Part shown: positions 50,101-61,934 of the stretch, in pieces
Numbering within the stretch: position 1 is the first letter of the stretch
Layout: every line of letters begins with the position of its first letter
Source: Asterochloris sp. CNOR1
Lineage: Eukaryota > Chlorophyta > Trebouxiophyceae > Trebouxiales > Trebouxiaceae
Assembly: GCA_963969365.1 (NCBI GenBank)
Contig: OZ017747.1
Span: forward strand, 4,216,001-4,280,000
Direction of reading: 5' to 3'
Length of the DNA: 64,000 bases
Notes under the pieces: model-generated
Databases searched by the model: none
Told to the model about the DNA's origin: nothing
The model's input: only the letters and a program-made list of their open reading frames with translations
Made by a program: the position numbers and the translations under genes

Positions 50101-53100
50101 ATGGCAGTCCCTTGTGTTCTGTCAGAGGCATGGGCTTGGCGGCTGCGCCCTGCAAGAGGGTGTGCAGCAGCAGGAGCTGGCTGTGGGGGACAGCCCACTG
50201 CAGCGCGGGTATGGGCAGGAATGGCTGCGTGCACAAGCAGATGCCACCATCTGACGGGCCTGCTGGTTGGCAGATTCTCTGTGAATGGCGTTGGCAGCCT
50301 TCAGCAGTCGTGCAGGAGAAAGGGACTGCACTTGGAGGCCACATCAATTCCTGAGATACAACACAAGCAGTAGATGCTTTGCTGCACTGTACGTTTGCTG
50401 TGCGGACCACTCGCTATGCTTGCAGTGCACAAAGCTGCACCTGACAGGCCAGCCAGGGAGCGGGGACATCTGCACAACGTGCCGCAAGCACCTGCAGCCG
50501 GCAGGGATGTGGCAGCTGACTTGCAATCAGACCTGCAACCTGCAGCCGGCAGGGATGTGGCAGCTGACTTGAAGTCAGACCTGCAACCTGCAGCCGGCAG
50601 GGATGTGGCAGAGCCCTGCAGCTAATGTGCAGGTCATGCCAGCCCGTGACAGCATGCAGCCGGCGCAGGACGCCACAGGCCTGTTGCACGCTCGCTGAGG
50701 GTACTTCAAAAGTGTCGCGCTGTTCCTCACATGTCGCAACTCCAGAGTGAGTTGCACTCCTGAAATCTCTTTCAAAAGCACTTCCATGAGAACAGGCCAG
50801 CAGAAGTCGCATCAAGGAACGGCTGGAGCTGAGCCACCACACATTTTGCATGACCCCGCAGGCTATGAACGCCGAGCCCTTACACAAGTCACAGCTGATG
50901 CAGAGCAGTGCTGCGGGTATGGGCCATGGCCACTGTGCATGGCGTCACCTCACATGTGAGTGGCTGCTGCTGCACACAGAGACATCTCCAGGACGCCCTG
51001 AGCTCACCATGCACACAAACATGTTCAGCATACCCTGAGCTCACCAGCATTGCACTCCTTCTGTCACTTGCTGCCGCATGAAGGTGTCACAGGCGGCCTC
51101 CTGCGTGCTCAGACAATCAGACAAAGCAGCACTCACCCACAGTGCCCTTCTGTTGGCATCCTCTTGAGTCACAGGACCTCCACATCTCAACAGCGCTGTG
51201 CAACTCCTCGTGTACGGTCTCCACACCCAGCAGAACAGACAGCGACTCGATGTCGGCCTGCGACTCCCCTGCAGCCAGGCCATCCAAAAGTTTAGCGCCG
51301 TGGTACACTGGTATGGCAACCTCCAAACCCCCTGTTGCAGACACGACCGGCAAGACCCGAACAGCAATCCCATGCCTGCATGAGCCCCCCTGCAGATACA
51401 GCCACCAACCCTCAGCTGCGGTGCCAAGACTGATGCCATGCAAGAGTCCTGCACAGCATGCAGCCATTTGATGTCTGCCTCCAACTGGCCTGCAGACACA
51501 CAGGCAACAGTCAACAGCTGCCGCGTGGCCTCACATGAGAGGCAACCTGACAGATGAGAGGGGCATGCAGCTTGAATGTGAGTGAACCCTCACAAGAAGC
51601 TTGAGTGGCAAGCAGGTGCCCATGTGGGATACTTGAACAATGACTACTCAGCACATCGTCCTGACTTGAGGTTGTTGTGGTGAGAGCCAGGACCTGTGCC
51701 ATCTGGCGGTGACAGCCTCTGATGCGTGCCCAGTACACCTGCTGAGCAGCTCTGGGCTCTGCTTGCACCGCTTCTCCATCCCCACACGTGACTCACCCAT
51801 GTGCTCAGCACAGCGCTTGAACACGCCAGCCCGCGTCTTGAGACCCTCCAGGGCGTCCAGCACGCTGGGCACAGCCTCGGCAGCGCACGGCGTGGCAGCC
51901 ACAGGGGGCGGCGCCTCTGCAGGGGGAGGGGGCGCCTGCTGCCTCCCACGGGACCCTCTCCCGCGGCTCTCCCTGCCCCGACCTCTTCCCCGACCTGGCG
52001 AGGGCGCAGGCCGCGGAGCCGCCAAGGGGGCAGCCTCGGCTCGGCTGCTGGCAGGTTCAGGTTTCAGGGTTTCAAGGCTCTGAGGCCCCTGGGACGGCTC
52101 GAAGTCGGCAGGCATCGTCAGCAGCTGCACCAGGTCAATGTTGCTGCCTGCATAGCACAGCACAAGCATGTTGAGGCACCACAATCAGCTGCACCAATGG
52201 GTGCTGCGGCCTGCACAACGCGGCACAAGCACTACGGCATCATCGGCAGCTACTACCTCGGCAGCTGCACCAGGGCGGGATGATGGCCTGCACATCATGG
52301 CACAAGCAGTCAATGCTGCCACCTGCACAGTGCAGCAGACCCAGGTAGGTCAGGTGCAACAGGGTGACCAGGGAGGGGCCAGTGCAGACTGTTCTTGAGG
52401 GGTTGCATGGCACAGAGGCAGCACAGAGCCCTCGCTGATGCAGACCTGCTGAGAGCTCTGCAACATGGCAGACAGTCCTAGCAGGGCTGGCAAGGCTTAC
52501 CAGCACACCTGGTGCCTTTCAGCTATCATAAGAGGCAGAAGTGGCCCAGGCCCACAGAGACGATGAGGGTTTAGGATTTAGGCATCCCCCCTGGCAGCAT
52601 CAAGCTGTCCCACTCAGGCAGCCAGCAGGGCCGTCCAGGTTCGAAACAGCGCCCAGGCCCATGGATCTAAGCTAAGAGGTAGCACAGATGTGGCTCGGGC
52701 GTCTGAGAAGCTGAGGACCAGCACCTCTGGCAGCATCAGGCTTGGTGATTCAGTGCGGCAGCCAAAACACCTAGCCGCTGTAGCTGGCTTCTCTGAAGGA
52801 GACATCAGCTCACCCAGGCAGCGCATCAGGCCGAACACCTCCAAGAAGATGCCGCTGCGGCGACAGATGTCCTGCATGCTGTCGTTCTGCAGCAGCCAGC
52901 GTAGGGACCGCGCCAGGGTGCTGCCGAACATCAGCCCACACACGCTTAGAGGCAGCCCCATCAAAGCCACCGAGTCGTTGCCTGCAGCGCAGCAAGATGT
53001 GGGTGTTAGTGTCAGCTTGTTGCAGAAACAGCAGGGCCTCTCTCTGCATGGGCCAGTGTGATGGGACAGGCACTGCTGCAGGCAGCCATCAGCCCCTAGG

Positions 53101-56100
53101 CGCCTCATGCACATGCCTAGCTGTCACTACCGACTGCGCTCACTAGCGAGCTCCTCCAGCGCCGCCCTCGCGCGCTGTGGGTGCTGATGCAGGGATCCAG
53201 CTACATCATAAAAGTTGAAATGAAACAAGCAGCCAGTGAGCTCCTCCAGCACTGCCTTCAGGTGCTGCAGGTGCCGCTGCAGGCACGTGTCGAAGAGGCA
53301 CTGCCCCATCACACTGAACTACACTCACCAGTGAGCTCCTCGAGTGCCACCCTCAGGTGCTGCAGGCGCCGCTGCAAGCACAGGTCTGACAGGCTCTGTG
53401 CTGCCTCTGCCTCCTCCTTGAACCTGTCAGGGTTATGGCCCTCCTGCGGGGACTTATGCGCTCCGTTGAGGGCTGCACACAGGCGGCAGCAGCTTGTGGG
53501 CTAGGGTTTAGGGTTAGGGCTCGAGCATCACTGCCAAGTCACAGCATTGATGTGCTAACCCAAGGGGTCACCACAAAGCCATATGTAGCATCAGCTCACT
53601 CCCAGGCATACACAGTACAAGATTGATGATAAGACCTCTGCCTGAGCTGGCCTTGTGGCCGTCCTCCCCCCACACATTTCAACCACCACGCTTTCTGCCA
53701 TCCCACTCTCGTCTCTACCCTTCCTCTTGCAACAATATACAGCAAGGCGCACGTCGGCATGGACGCAAAGCCCCATGCCACAAAGCATGCTTGTTTGCAG
53801 CTCAGCACATCTGCAAACACTTTGCCCGCTAAACAGGGACACCAAGTTTGTCATCATCATGGGTACACTTCCTCTTGCTAGCCAGGGTGTTCCCCTGCTG
53901 CTGGCAGCCAAGCTGCATTAACGCAGCCCGTCCTCGCCCAGCCGCCCTAGGCCCTCAGCAAAGCCGCACTCACGTGCATACATCGCCTCCTGCCAGGCAG
54001 CATGCTCCTCTGCGCCGCTGTTCAGGTCGTCCTCATCGCTGCTGTGCGAGTCCCAGTTGAAGTGGGGAATGCCCTCCAGCAAGAAATTTGGCAGGGCGCC
54101 AGCGGCAGGCAGGCTGGCCGGCAACGGCATGTGCAGCGGAGGGGGCAGGGGGAGGCCACCGAAAAAGGCGCTGCTGCTGTGGCCACCGCCATAGCCTGCA
54201 GGGCAGTGCACTGCAGCTCCAGCATCTATCAGTCAAGGAACCTGTGGGCAGAGGGGAGGCCTGTGGGCAGTGAGTAGGCTCACGCTACCTGCACAGAACC
54301 GCTGCTGGGGTCACAGCTGTAGCCTGCAGGGCAGTGCATTGCAGCTCCAGCATCTATCAGTGAAGGAATCTGTGGGCAGTGGGGAGGCACAGGCCTACCA
54401 CACTAAGCTTATGCTGCAGTGGGCCAGGCTCAGGCTTCCTGCACAGAGTCGATGTTGTGGCCGCCGCTGCATCTGCTGGGCAGTGCAGTGCAAGTCCAGG
54501 GCTGCGTCCTCACAGAGGAGCCTGTGGACGGTGGGTAGACACAGGATTACTACAAATCTGCTGCTGAGGCCACCACCACAGCCTGCAGGGCAGTGCAGCG
54601 CACCTCCAGGATCGTGAGTTATGAATTCTTGTGGCTACCACAGGGTTCCTACCTCCTATGCAAGGGGCAGCAGCAGTCCCCTTGCACCTTCAGGCAAACC
54701 AAACAGGCTGTCCAGATGTATGTGCCGACGATGCCCCACTCTCAAACACCCAATCACACCTGTGCCTGCACCAGCCTTGGCCTGGACCTTCCTCTTGCCC
54801 TTGCCCTTTGCTGTTCCTTTCCCTGGTCTCTGCAATGCCAGGTCGCCGGTTTGCAGCCCAGCGATGTCGTCAATGCAGCTGCAGAGTGCAGCCAGCTGCT
54901 GAGCTGCTGCCACGGAGCTGTCGCTGGTGCTGGCGCTGCTGCTGGACCCTGTGATGACGCCATTCGAGGGCTGCAAAGTCAAATCAATGGGGCTGGGGGC
55001 TCTGCCAGGCTGCTTTGGGCCTGCAGGTTTGGCAGGGAAGCGGTCAAAACTCTGGTGAGCATATGCTGTGCAGAGGTCCTGGCTTTGCCACGCGCCTCAG
55101 CCCAGAGCAGGCAGCAGTAAAAGCCAACAAACTTCAAATCCTACAAGACGCAGATTCCGTTCAGTGATGCTTTGCGGCTCCCAGCACTGCATAGCGAAGC
55201 ACATGACATAGGCTGCACCCAGCAGGACTGCATTTTTTCACTGAAATAGCCCTTCAGCAGCTGTTGCGAGAGCCACAGCAGGGCTGGATGTGCAGGCAGA
55301 CAGTTGAGTGTACGCAGGGCAGCTTGCCTGAGACAAAGCAGCCAGTGCCAGCCCGCAGCCGGCCCACGCAGTTGAGGCAGACGTGTGTGGAGCCCTGGAG
55401 GATCTCCCTGGCTGCCTCTCGCCGCTGCTCAACCCTTTTGGGCACCGCTCCCGTCAGCACCTTCCTGCAGGGAGAACACCAAACCCTCAGGCTCAGGCGC
55501 AGATTCCATGATCCAGCTGCTTGAAACCCTGTCAGCTGCACATGGATGGCTCAGCACACGGCCTGCTGATCAGGCCCCTTTGCAATCAGCAACTGCTATG
55601 AACAGCCGCCTGCTTGTCTGTGCGGGCATGCAAAGACAAACACCTTCTAGCCTCCACGCAACTTTGTGCAGCACCATCCTGACTCTGTCAAGCAACTTGG
55701 CAGGACGTCACAGCTCACGCAGTAAGCTTCCGGGCACATCACGCAATGTTTGATGACACCGTACTCCTCAAACACTTCCCACACTCACGCACGGCCATGT
55801 GCTGCAACAGCGGAAACATGTTCATATCCCCTTGGCTGTACGCTGATGCATCCAGCATGCGCAACAGCCACTCTCGGGAGCAGTGGCAGTCACACAGGCT
55901 CATTCTGCAGCAGGTCACCATGCAATGCGCCAGCAGTCACACCAGGCGCTGCCATCCAGTCAAAACAGGTGCTTCTGCTGCAGGTACCAGACGCACCAGT
56001 GACTACCCATGCAGCCCGTAAAGCAGAAACCAAAATACCTGCCCATTCTTACGCAAGCAGCTTCTGCAGCAGTCAACACCCCAAGAGCCAGCAGACACCC

Positions 56101-59100
56101 CAGTTGCCTCTGCAGCAGGCACCAACCACCATCCACCAGCCACCATCAGCCACTATCTGCCAACCAAGCAACCAACCACCCACCAAGCCACAAGTAGCCA
56201 GCGTTTGCCGAGGCAGCCTCTCCAGCATGCTCCCACACAGACAGGCGCTGCTCACCGAAGCAGTTTCTGCAGCGGGTACGAACCACCTCCCGTCTGTAGC
56301 ATCCCCTCTGTTGGGTGCATGATGCCCCCTGCGGTGCACCCCGGGCAGCGCTGCCGCGACCCCTTCCAAGCGAACTTTAGGTCAGGCAGCTCTGGCTGAG
56401 CCATGGCAGCAGCCGCCCCCGCCGCAGCTGCAGAAGACGTTGCGGCATGACAGCCACCAGCCAGGTCCACGACCTGCAGCATGATGGCACCAGTGCAGCA
56501 GCCCTGGTTATCCAGTGGCCGGAGCGCTGCAGACATCTCAGCAGCCTGGCTGCCCATGGCTGATTTCACCTGTAAGGCAACAAACTGCTGACATGACTGC
56601 TTGTTGCAAGCCAGCTTCTAGTATTAGCGTACCCTGGCTCCCTGGATCAGGACTGTCACTGCAGCAAGCAGGTACACCGAGCAGCAAACATACCCTCCAT
56701 GAGATCTACAGGAGCAGCATGGCTGTCCCCTCTCAAAGCCACCGCACGACAGGCAGACACACCGACAATCCGCAAAGCTCAAGTCAGACCAAAAGCATCT
56801 ATCCAGGCTGTCCCCTGGCAACGCCCACCACCCACACGGAGGCCCTAAGGAGGTGCAGCCAGCGCAGCAGCTGCTGCTGCAGACTCAGTCTCCTGCTGGT
56901 GACAGCTGGGACCAGGCATCATACACATACAGAGCAGTGCAGCAGGACGGCAGGAGCAGCATGGCTGAACTGAATTTGGGTGAGCCTGCCACATGGAGTT
57001 GGAAGCGTGCCTCAAACAAGGCATCAGAATGCATATGGGTGCTGCTGCAGCTTGGCACCAAGGGCTTGCTGCAATGCTCAGGGGTGACTGCAAGCCGTGC
57101 ACAGAGCCCGCCTACCAAAGGCATCATTGACCAAGAGCCCAGCTCTGGATTTGCAGAAGCCCCAGTGTCTCCTGCCACTGCCAGGGCTGCAGCAGCCTAT
57201 GTTGTCGCAACAGGCATTCACTGTTGCTCTGAGCAAGCCGAAAGAGTAGCTCTGACACAGCTGGGCAAACCTTCGGGTTCACCACAGCAAGCACATCGTG
57301 GTAAGCCCGACACTCCATGGCCAGCTGCCGCTGCAGCGGGCTGTGCTGCAGCAGGCCTGGTCCTGCTGTGGGCAGCCTGTAGGCACATTGTGGTGGGCAT
57401 GTGATCACACCTCTGGGCTTGCAGAGGGGCCAGCTGCCGACGCCGCTTCGCTCGCCTGAGCTGCAGCAGCCCTGCTCCTGCTGCGGGCAGCCCTTGGACT
57501 TGGGCTCGCGGCATTGGCACCCCCCAGGGCCGGCTTTTTGCTTTCTGGGCTCCCAGCAGGCACTTCCACACCGCTGGGCTTCTGACTGTGCCCTTCGTCT
57601 GCAAGCTTGGAGCGCGGGTCGGGCGTATCGGAGCGGGCGCGCTTCTTGCCGCGGCCCGCCGTCCCCCTGCCTCTCCCGGAGCCAGACGGGGTCTTGGCTG
57701 CTCCCTGGCCGTGACCTCTTCCAGACCTGCCCACGGCGTGGCCGCCTGCATTAGGCCGCATTCAAACTGTGTGGGTCTTTTATGGCGACAAAGCAGCACA
57801 AGAGCTCCGTCGGCTGCAACCTGCACTTGGGCACCTGTCAGCCGAGCAACGCTGTGGACTGCACATCGCTGTTAGTACAGGCACAAGGAGCTGAGCCTGC
57901 CTGGCCTACACAGGGTGTGCAGAAATTGTCTTCATGGCTCACAAAGCACTGCTTCAGTATTGCAGGTGATTTACCTGCATGAACTGGGGCTAACAGCCCA
58001 GCAGCCATTTGCGCTGATGACATGCCTGTAAATGGTGTGCAATGGACTCCTCCGCTTGCACGCAGCTTGTGCAGTTGCCTATGATTTCCTGCATGCACTG
58101 AGGCTCAGACCTGGGAGGCACGTTGCCCCTGATGACACGACACAACCCTTGATTTGATGCTGTGCCCTGCTCGTCAACAGTGGAAACGGTGGCGCTGCAA
58201 ACTGCTTGCCCTGAGTTCGTGGCGTCGCCCTGCCAGCCCATGCGACCCTGTGCAGTCCATGACACCAATTTGCAGGTTTGGCATCGCCCTGGCCCCTTTA
58301 CTCCTCATACTACAGAGTCCCGTGCCAAGCATGCAAAGTCATAGCGCTCCCCACTCCACGCCCAAGCAGAGACTTCTGGCGCTGCCCTGCCCCCTCCTGC
58401 ACTGACACCCCGCAGCGGCACCCTCCAGCGCTGCGCATGCAGACTGCGCGGAGCTCCTGCCAACTTGCCCAAGCGCCCATCTGGCAATTGATGATGAACA
58501 ACCCTGGCCCCTCCCGCGCCGCCACCCCACAGCCACACCCTGCAGCGCTGCGCATGCGGACTGCACAGTGCTCCACCCACCTTGCCCAGGCGAACCTCTG
58601 GCGCCGCCTCGCCCCCTCCCGCCCCCTCTCGCCGCAGCAGCAGGCTCCGGCTCAGGCCGCCTGGCTGTGGCTGTGGGCAAGCCCAGGGCTGCTCGTGCCA
58701 GCTCGTGCGCCTCTTTGGAGCTGGCTGTGGCAGCCTTGACAGCTGCGTCCACATGCTGGGCCCCATGCACTGCCTCGGCAGCCCTGTGCGCTGCGGCATG
58801 GAGAGCCCTGTCCACCTGCAGTGGCAGGCAGCTGCTCTTGCCAGAGGAGGAGCATGAGGGTCTGTGACGCCCTTCAAGATTTAAACGTCCCCTGCGGCGC
58901 GGAGGGGGCCTGTCCACTGGCAGTCAGGGACCGGCCGCTGCTTCTCGCCACAAGGGGATGTTAGAGAATTTGTAGAGCCGTGCAGTGCAATCAAGAGTTC
59001 CCTGTCCACCACCACGAATGGGGCACAGGACTTCCTGGTCAAAATAGCTCTTCGTGCACTGCACCTATAATCCTGTGTGTTCCAGCATGGAGAGCCCCGC

Positions 59101-60035
59101 TCACATGCTTCCTCAGACGCCTGTCCGTGAGCCTTATACAAAATTTGACAACCACTACTGCTGAGCACACAACAGCTGGAGATGGCGACCCTGCACAGTG
59201 TGTAGGCCTTTGCTGGCCGCAAGCCTCTGCTCAAAGCCAGCAATGGTCCGGCAGTGGTGCCTAACAAGGGGGCTTACATGCAGCCACTGCTCATGTCTGC
59301 AAGAGGGCTTGCCTGCAGCCACTGTTCAGCCGTGAACAGCTCTTTCACGCCTTGCCTCCTCAGCTGGCCCTGGCAGCCTTCCTTGGGGCAGCGATACAGG
59401 TCAGCAAAGTCCGCAAGGTCGTCCGGCAGGTGGTTGAATCTTTGCTTGAGGAACAGCTTCAGATCTTGCCTGCACGTTCAACACGGCAGAGTGAGATGGC
59501 AGCACTCCAGGAGCAGCACAAGACTGACAAAGGCAGCTGGTGCAGGTTGTCAGTAACATCCTGGTGACTTCCACGTCAAAGCTGCGCTTGGCCAACAGCT
59601 TAGCATTGTCAGATTCATACACAGACTGCGAAGCCAGAACCGCTGTGGTGAGCTGTGCCAGGCAAGGGTGCAGATGCTGATCACAGCATAGCAAGGTGGA
59701 CGAGACGTGCACGAGGCAGGACACAGACCCCAGACCTGCTGATTGTGCATTCACAGCTGGGTGTGCCTGTCAAGCTGAGTCCTGAGGGGGCTCCAGAGGC
59801 GCCTTGCCCAGAGGGGCGCGCAGGTTCAAGCAGAAGTGGCTTCTTTCCTTTGTCGACTGGACTTGGTCTCCCATGGTTTCCTGCACCTGCAGCAATCAGA
59901 CGGTGCAAGGGGATGAGGCTACAGCTGCACTTGAACTTCCGATGAACATCTCTGGGGCACTTTACCTGGAAAGGCCATAAGCTCGTCCATGTCTGAGTCA
60001 TTCCCACTCAGGTCTACAACCTCCTGCTCAGCCAT
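47103..60035 (-). CDS. BIRC6/BRUCE-type ubiquitin-conjugating enzyme (large, UBC at C-terminus)
   Basis: The C-terminal catalytic region is solid, with all phases closing: 49045-48956, 48753-48657, 48534-48485, 48306-48280, 47997-47940, 47738-47681, 47580-47442 and 47244-47103. It reads LSTSLPLAWESAI, then GPSGTPYSLGCFVFDIWL, ARFNPNL, the active-site YECGKVCLS, LLGTWSGPGW, VEEPYFNEPGYESSRNSEHG and a LLAQCDAW tail. This is the order of the BIRC6 UBC and C-terminal extension. Introns after 48280 and 47442 have GC donors. Upstream blocks on the same strand: 49840-49730 (RKWLKRVT), 51790-52140 (RG-rich), 52810-52985 (RWLLQNDSMQDICRRSGIF), 53340-53450, 53920-54210, 54650-54980, 55290-55470, 55740-55900, 56250-56580, 57420-57780, 58570-58860, 59300-59480 and 59555-59660. 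The start MAEQEVVDLSGNDSDMDEL is at 60035-59966, then 59880 onward. No BIR domain is visible. That all blocks form one gene is inferred. Confidence 0.8.
48280..48306 (-). other. 27-nt exon carrying the E2 catalytic cysteine
   Basis: This micro-exon encodes YECGKVCLS with its neighbours and contains the active-site Cys. It enters and leaves in phase 2, so skipping removes exactly nine residues and keeps frame. Its donor is AG|GCAAGC rather than GT. Flanking introns are 48307-48484 and 47998-48279. Confidence 0.85.
49890..50030 (-). repeat. Tandem repeats in an E2 gene intron
   Basis: Three imperfect copies of a unit containing CTCTGCAGGGGCTCTGCACAG lie near 49897, 49950 and 50000, a spacing of about 50 bp. 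They sit beside the exon 49840-49730 and its acceptor. Confidence 0.65.
50492..50620 (+). repeat. 48-bp tandem repeat, nearly three copies
   Basis: Units beginning CTGCAGCCGGCAGGGATGTG start at 50492, 50540 and 50588, an exact 48-bp period. They are nearly identical apart from a few bases, so the array is recent. 48 is divisible by three, but no family feature suggests coding. Confidence 0.9.
52567..52583 (+). repeat. Degenerate telomere-like repeat
   Basis: GGGTTTAGGATTTAGG: two TTTAGGG-type units with one substitution, in an intron of the BIRC6-type gene. Confidence 0.55.
53140..53400 (-). repeat. Three tandem copies of an E2-gene exon end
   Basis: The exon end encoding RLQHLRVALEELTG (near 53390-53335) is echoed near 53300-53236 (HLQHLKAVLEELTG) and, shortened, near 53190-53147 (RARAALEELASE). 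Spacing is about 95 and 89 bp. Each keeps the GAGCTCRCTRGTGAG border. Confidence 0.8.
53501..53519 (+). repeat. Interstitial telomere-like repeat (TTTAGGG type)
   Basis: CTAGGGTTTAGGGTTAGGG: two and a half TTTAGGG-type units with one shortened unit, in an intron of the BIRC6-type gene. Confidence 0.8.
54190..54615 (-). repeat. Four tandem copies of an acceptor-plus-exon-start
   Basis: The acceptor CTGCAG and exon start encoding YGGGHSSS at about 54200-54170 are followed upstream by related segments near 54321, 54473 and 54580. Each carries AGCCTGCAGGGCAGTGCA or a close variant, with GTGGNCAGTGGGNAGGC between. Period is about 108-150 bp. Confidence 0.75.
58380..58625 (-). repeat. Tandem copies of an Arg/Gly-rich exon edge
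   Basis: CAGCGCTGCGCATGC with flanking bases recurs at about 58425 and 58543, a period of about 117 bp. A related block at 58570-58640 is the end of the coding stretch RGGGRGRGGARGSPGQGG. Translated copies share SACAAL and RRGRGQG. Confidence 0.7.
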
Positions 60036-60109
60036 CACGGCTGGTGCCTCAACCGGATGATGTTCTTCTGACTTTCTTGGCCTGCTCTTCAGCCAAGTCC
60101 TCAATCAAC
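60036..60109. promoter_or_regulatory. Bidirectional promoter spacer, E2 / fibrillin
   Basis: 74 bp separate the E2 start (CAT complement 60033-60035) from the fibrillin ATG (60110). The E2 frame stays open upstream to a TTG, not an ATG, so 60035 is the first usable start I see. Confidence 0.6.
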
Positions 60110-61743
60110 ATGCAGTGTCCACCAGCACGAAGCCAAATCCACCATCCTGCCAGACTTGGAGCTAGACCGGACTGCAGAGTGAACAGGAGACCACCATGCA
60201 CACGCTGTGCAGCAGGGGGAGTCTCTGGTCTGCTGCAACTCCTGCCCAATCCTGCCAAGCAGAAGGCTTCTGCAGCCTCCAAGGAGATGCAGCGCCTGAT
60301 GGCATCCGGCAGCGAGGACGTTGCAGCCTTCAGCCAGGCAGTGGATGTCCTCCTGGAAAGCAGACTTGCGTTTCAGGAGCAGTCACTGGGTGGGGGAGAG
60401 TGGCAGGTGACCACAGCATTCACAGAGCCTGGCTGCCCAGCTGAGCTGTTGGTATGCTGTGGCAGCAGCACCAGCTGCAAGCTCACCGGCAAACAGGGCT
60501 GTTGCCTGTCCATTTGGTGTGCATGGCCAGTCAGAGGGCGCAGACACACCTCTCATGTCCGTAACAATTTCAATGCTCGGCAGTGCAAGCCACTGGCAGC
60601 ACCCGCTGATAGCATTCTTGCCACCAGGCCGATGTTATAGTCACTGCTTATTGGCTGCTGCTGCAGGTGGTCTACACCCGCGGGCGTCTGCTGTGGCAGC
60701 AGATCACGTCCCCAGGCAGAGCGCCTGCGGTGGGGCGCCTCTCGTACAAGTCCAAACGCAAGGCGAGCAGGCCCCGGATGGTGCTCGGGCCTTGTCTGAC
60801 GCCGATGCACTGACTGTCGCATTTGGCAGCACCTCTGCATGGCAGAGATGTCCTGGCCTGCCACGCTGTTGCCGATGCTGCCTTTGGCAGGCTGCCGGGG
60901 ACCCCACAGCATGCCTTTGCAAAGTGTGCCGCCAGTGTCAATCCCTGACTTGAATCTGTGGCTATTGTCTCCCACCAGGAGACTAAGTTGACTGCCACGC
61001 CCTCACAATGTGGCCCTTAACTCTAACTTCTTTCAAGGGGTCAAGTTCACTGCCAGTGGCACCTGTCAACCCTCGACCAAGCAGGAACACCATGCAGCTT
61101 GAGAGAGGAGCAACTGCCTGCACTCACTGGTGCTCTGTGCAGGCTGGGCAGACGTTTGATCCAGCCAGCAGGTCAGCACTGAACAGAGGGGACCTCATAC
61201 CAGGACTTCTCAGCGTACAGGCCTCTGGAACTTACGAGCCTCAGGTACAGCTAGCTCTGAAGTCGACCCTTAGATGCCTGGCACCTTACTGAGCATGTTT
61301 GCTGCTATGAGGTGTGAGAGCTCAGTGCTGCTAGTCTGGGGACATATGAACCTATATGTGGTGCTTACCAATTGTGCACACCACGTTATGGGGCAGTGCT
61401 GCCAGTCTGGCGCCCCCGGACCCATATTGCTGCATGACCCTCCGAGATCAAGAGTTTCATTGCTGCCACCTTCAGGGGTTGCCAAGCCCGGATCAGCTGC
61501 CTGCTGACAGCATGTGCTCATGTGCTGCAGGGCTCTGCTGCTAGGCTGCCCTTGAATGTGCAGGCTAACATCAAAGGTGGGGAGCTGTTGATAGGAAGCT
61601 TTAGAGTGCCTCTGCCCATCAGCGGCACAGGCCAATTCTCAGTCATGTATGTCGACCCAGACATCAGAGTCTTCAGTGATCCCCAAAGAGGCACTGTGTC
61701 TGTCCAAATGAAAGCCAGCCGCCTTGAGCAACTGTTGAACTGA
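60110..61743 (+). CDS. PAP/fibrillin-family plastid lipid-associated protein
   Basis: Plastoglobule or thylakoid-associated lipocalin-like protein. Supported exons: 60110-60451, 60667 onward (end unsettled, near 60760), 61143-61244 and 61531-61743; a further short exon near 61040 (VKFTASGT) is possible. The N-terminus MQCPPARSQIHHPARLGARP is basic and acid-free, as expected for a transit peptide. A helical block KQKASAASKEMQRLM precedes EWQVTTAFTEPG, the usual 'W.L.YT' start of the domain. TFDPASRSALNRGDL and the end SVMYVDPDIRVFSD (PAP-fibrillin 'YLDEDLRI.R') complete it. The fibrillin subgroup was not assigned. Confidence 0.75.
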
Positions 61744-61934
61744 GCACCTTCCCTCTCCCTTCAGCCTTCCACAGACTCTGCATAAGCTGGACCATATGCG
61801 GCTCTGCCCTTGCTGTCAGCTCAGATTTTTGTGAACTCGATCTTCAAGTTTTGAGTTTTTCAGCGACTGCAAATTATTAAAAGCATGCGAAGTCATCATA
61901 GCAACAAGTGGTTAGCACAAGCCAGGCAACAAGC
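61744..61934. other. Convergent 3' spacer
   Basis: 191 bp between the fibrillin stop and the stop of the next gene, with an AT-rich stretch at about 61820-61890 likely holding both 3' UTR ends. Confidence 0.55.

Noticed and set aside
50492-50620. Tandem repeats read as a CRISPR array
   Set aside because: Units are contiguous with no unique spacers, in a eukaryotic intron.
60036-60104. E2 gene start at 60104
   Set aside because: The codon there is TTG, not ATG; the first ATG in frame is 60035.
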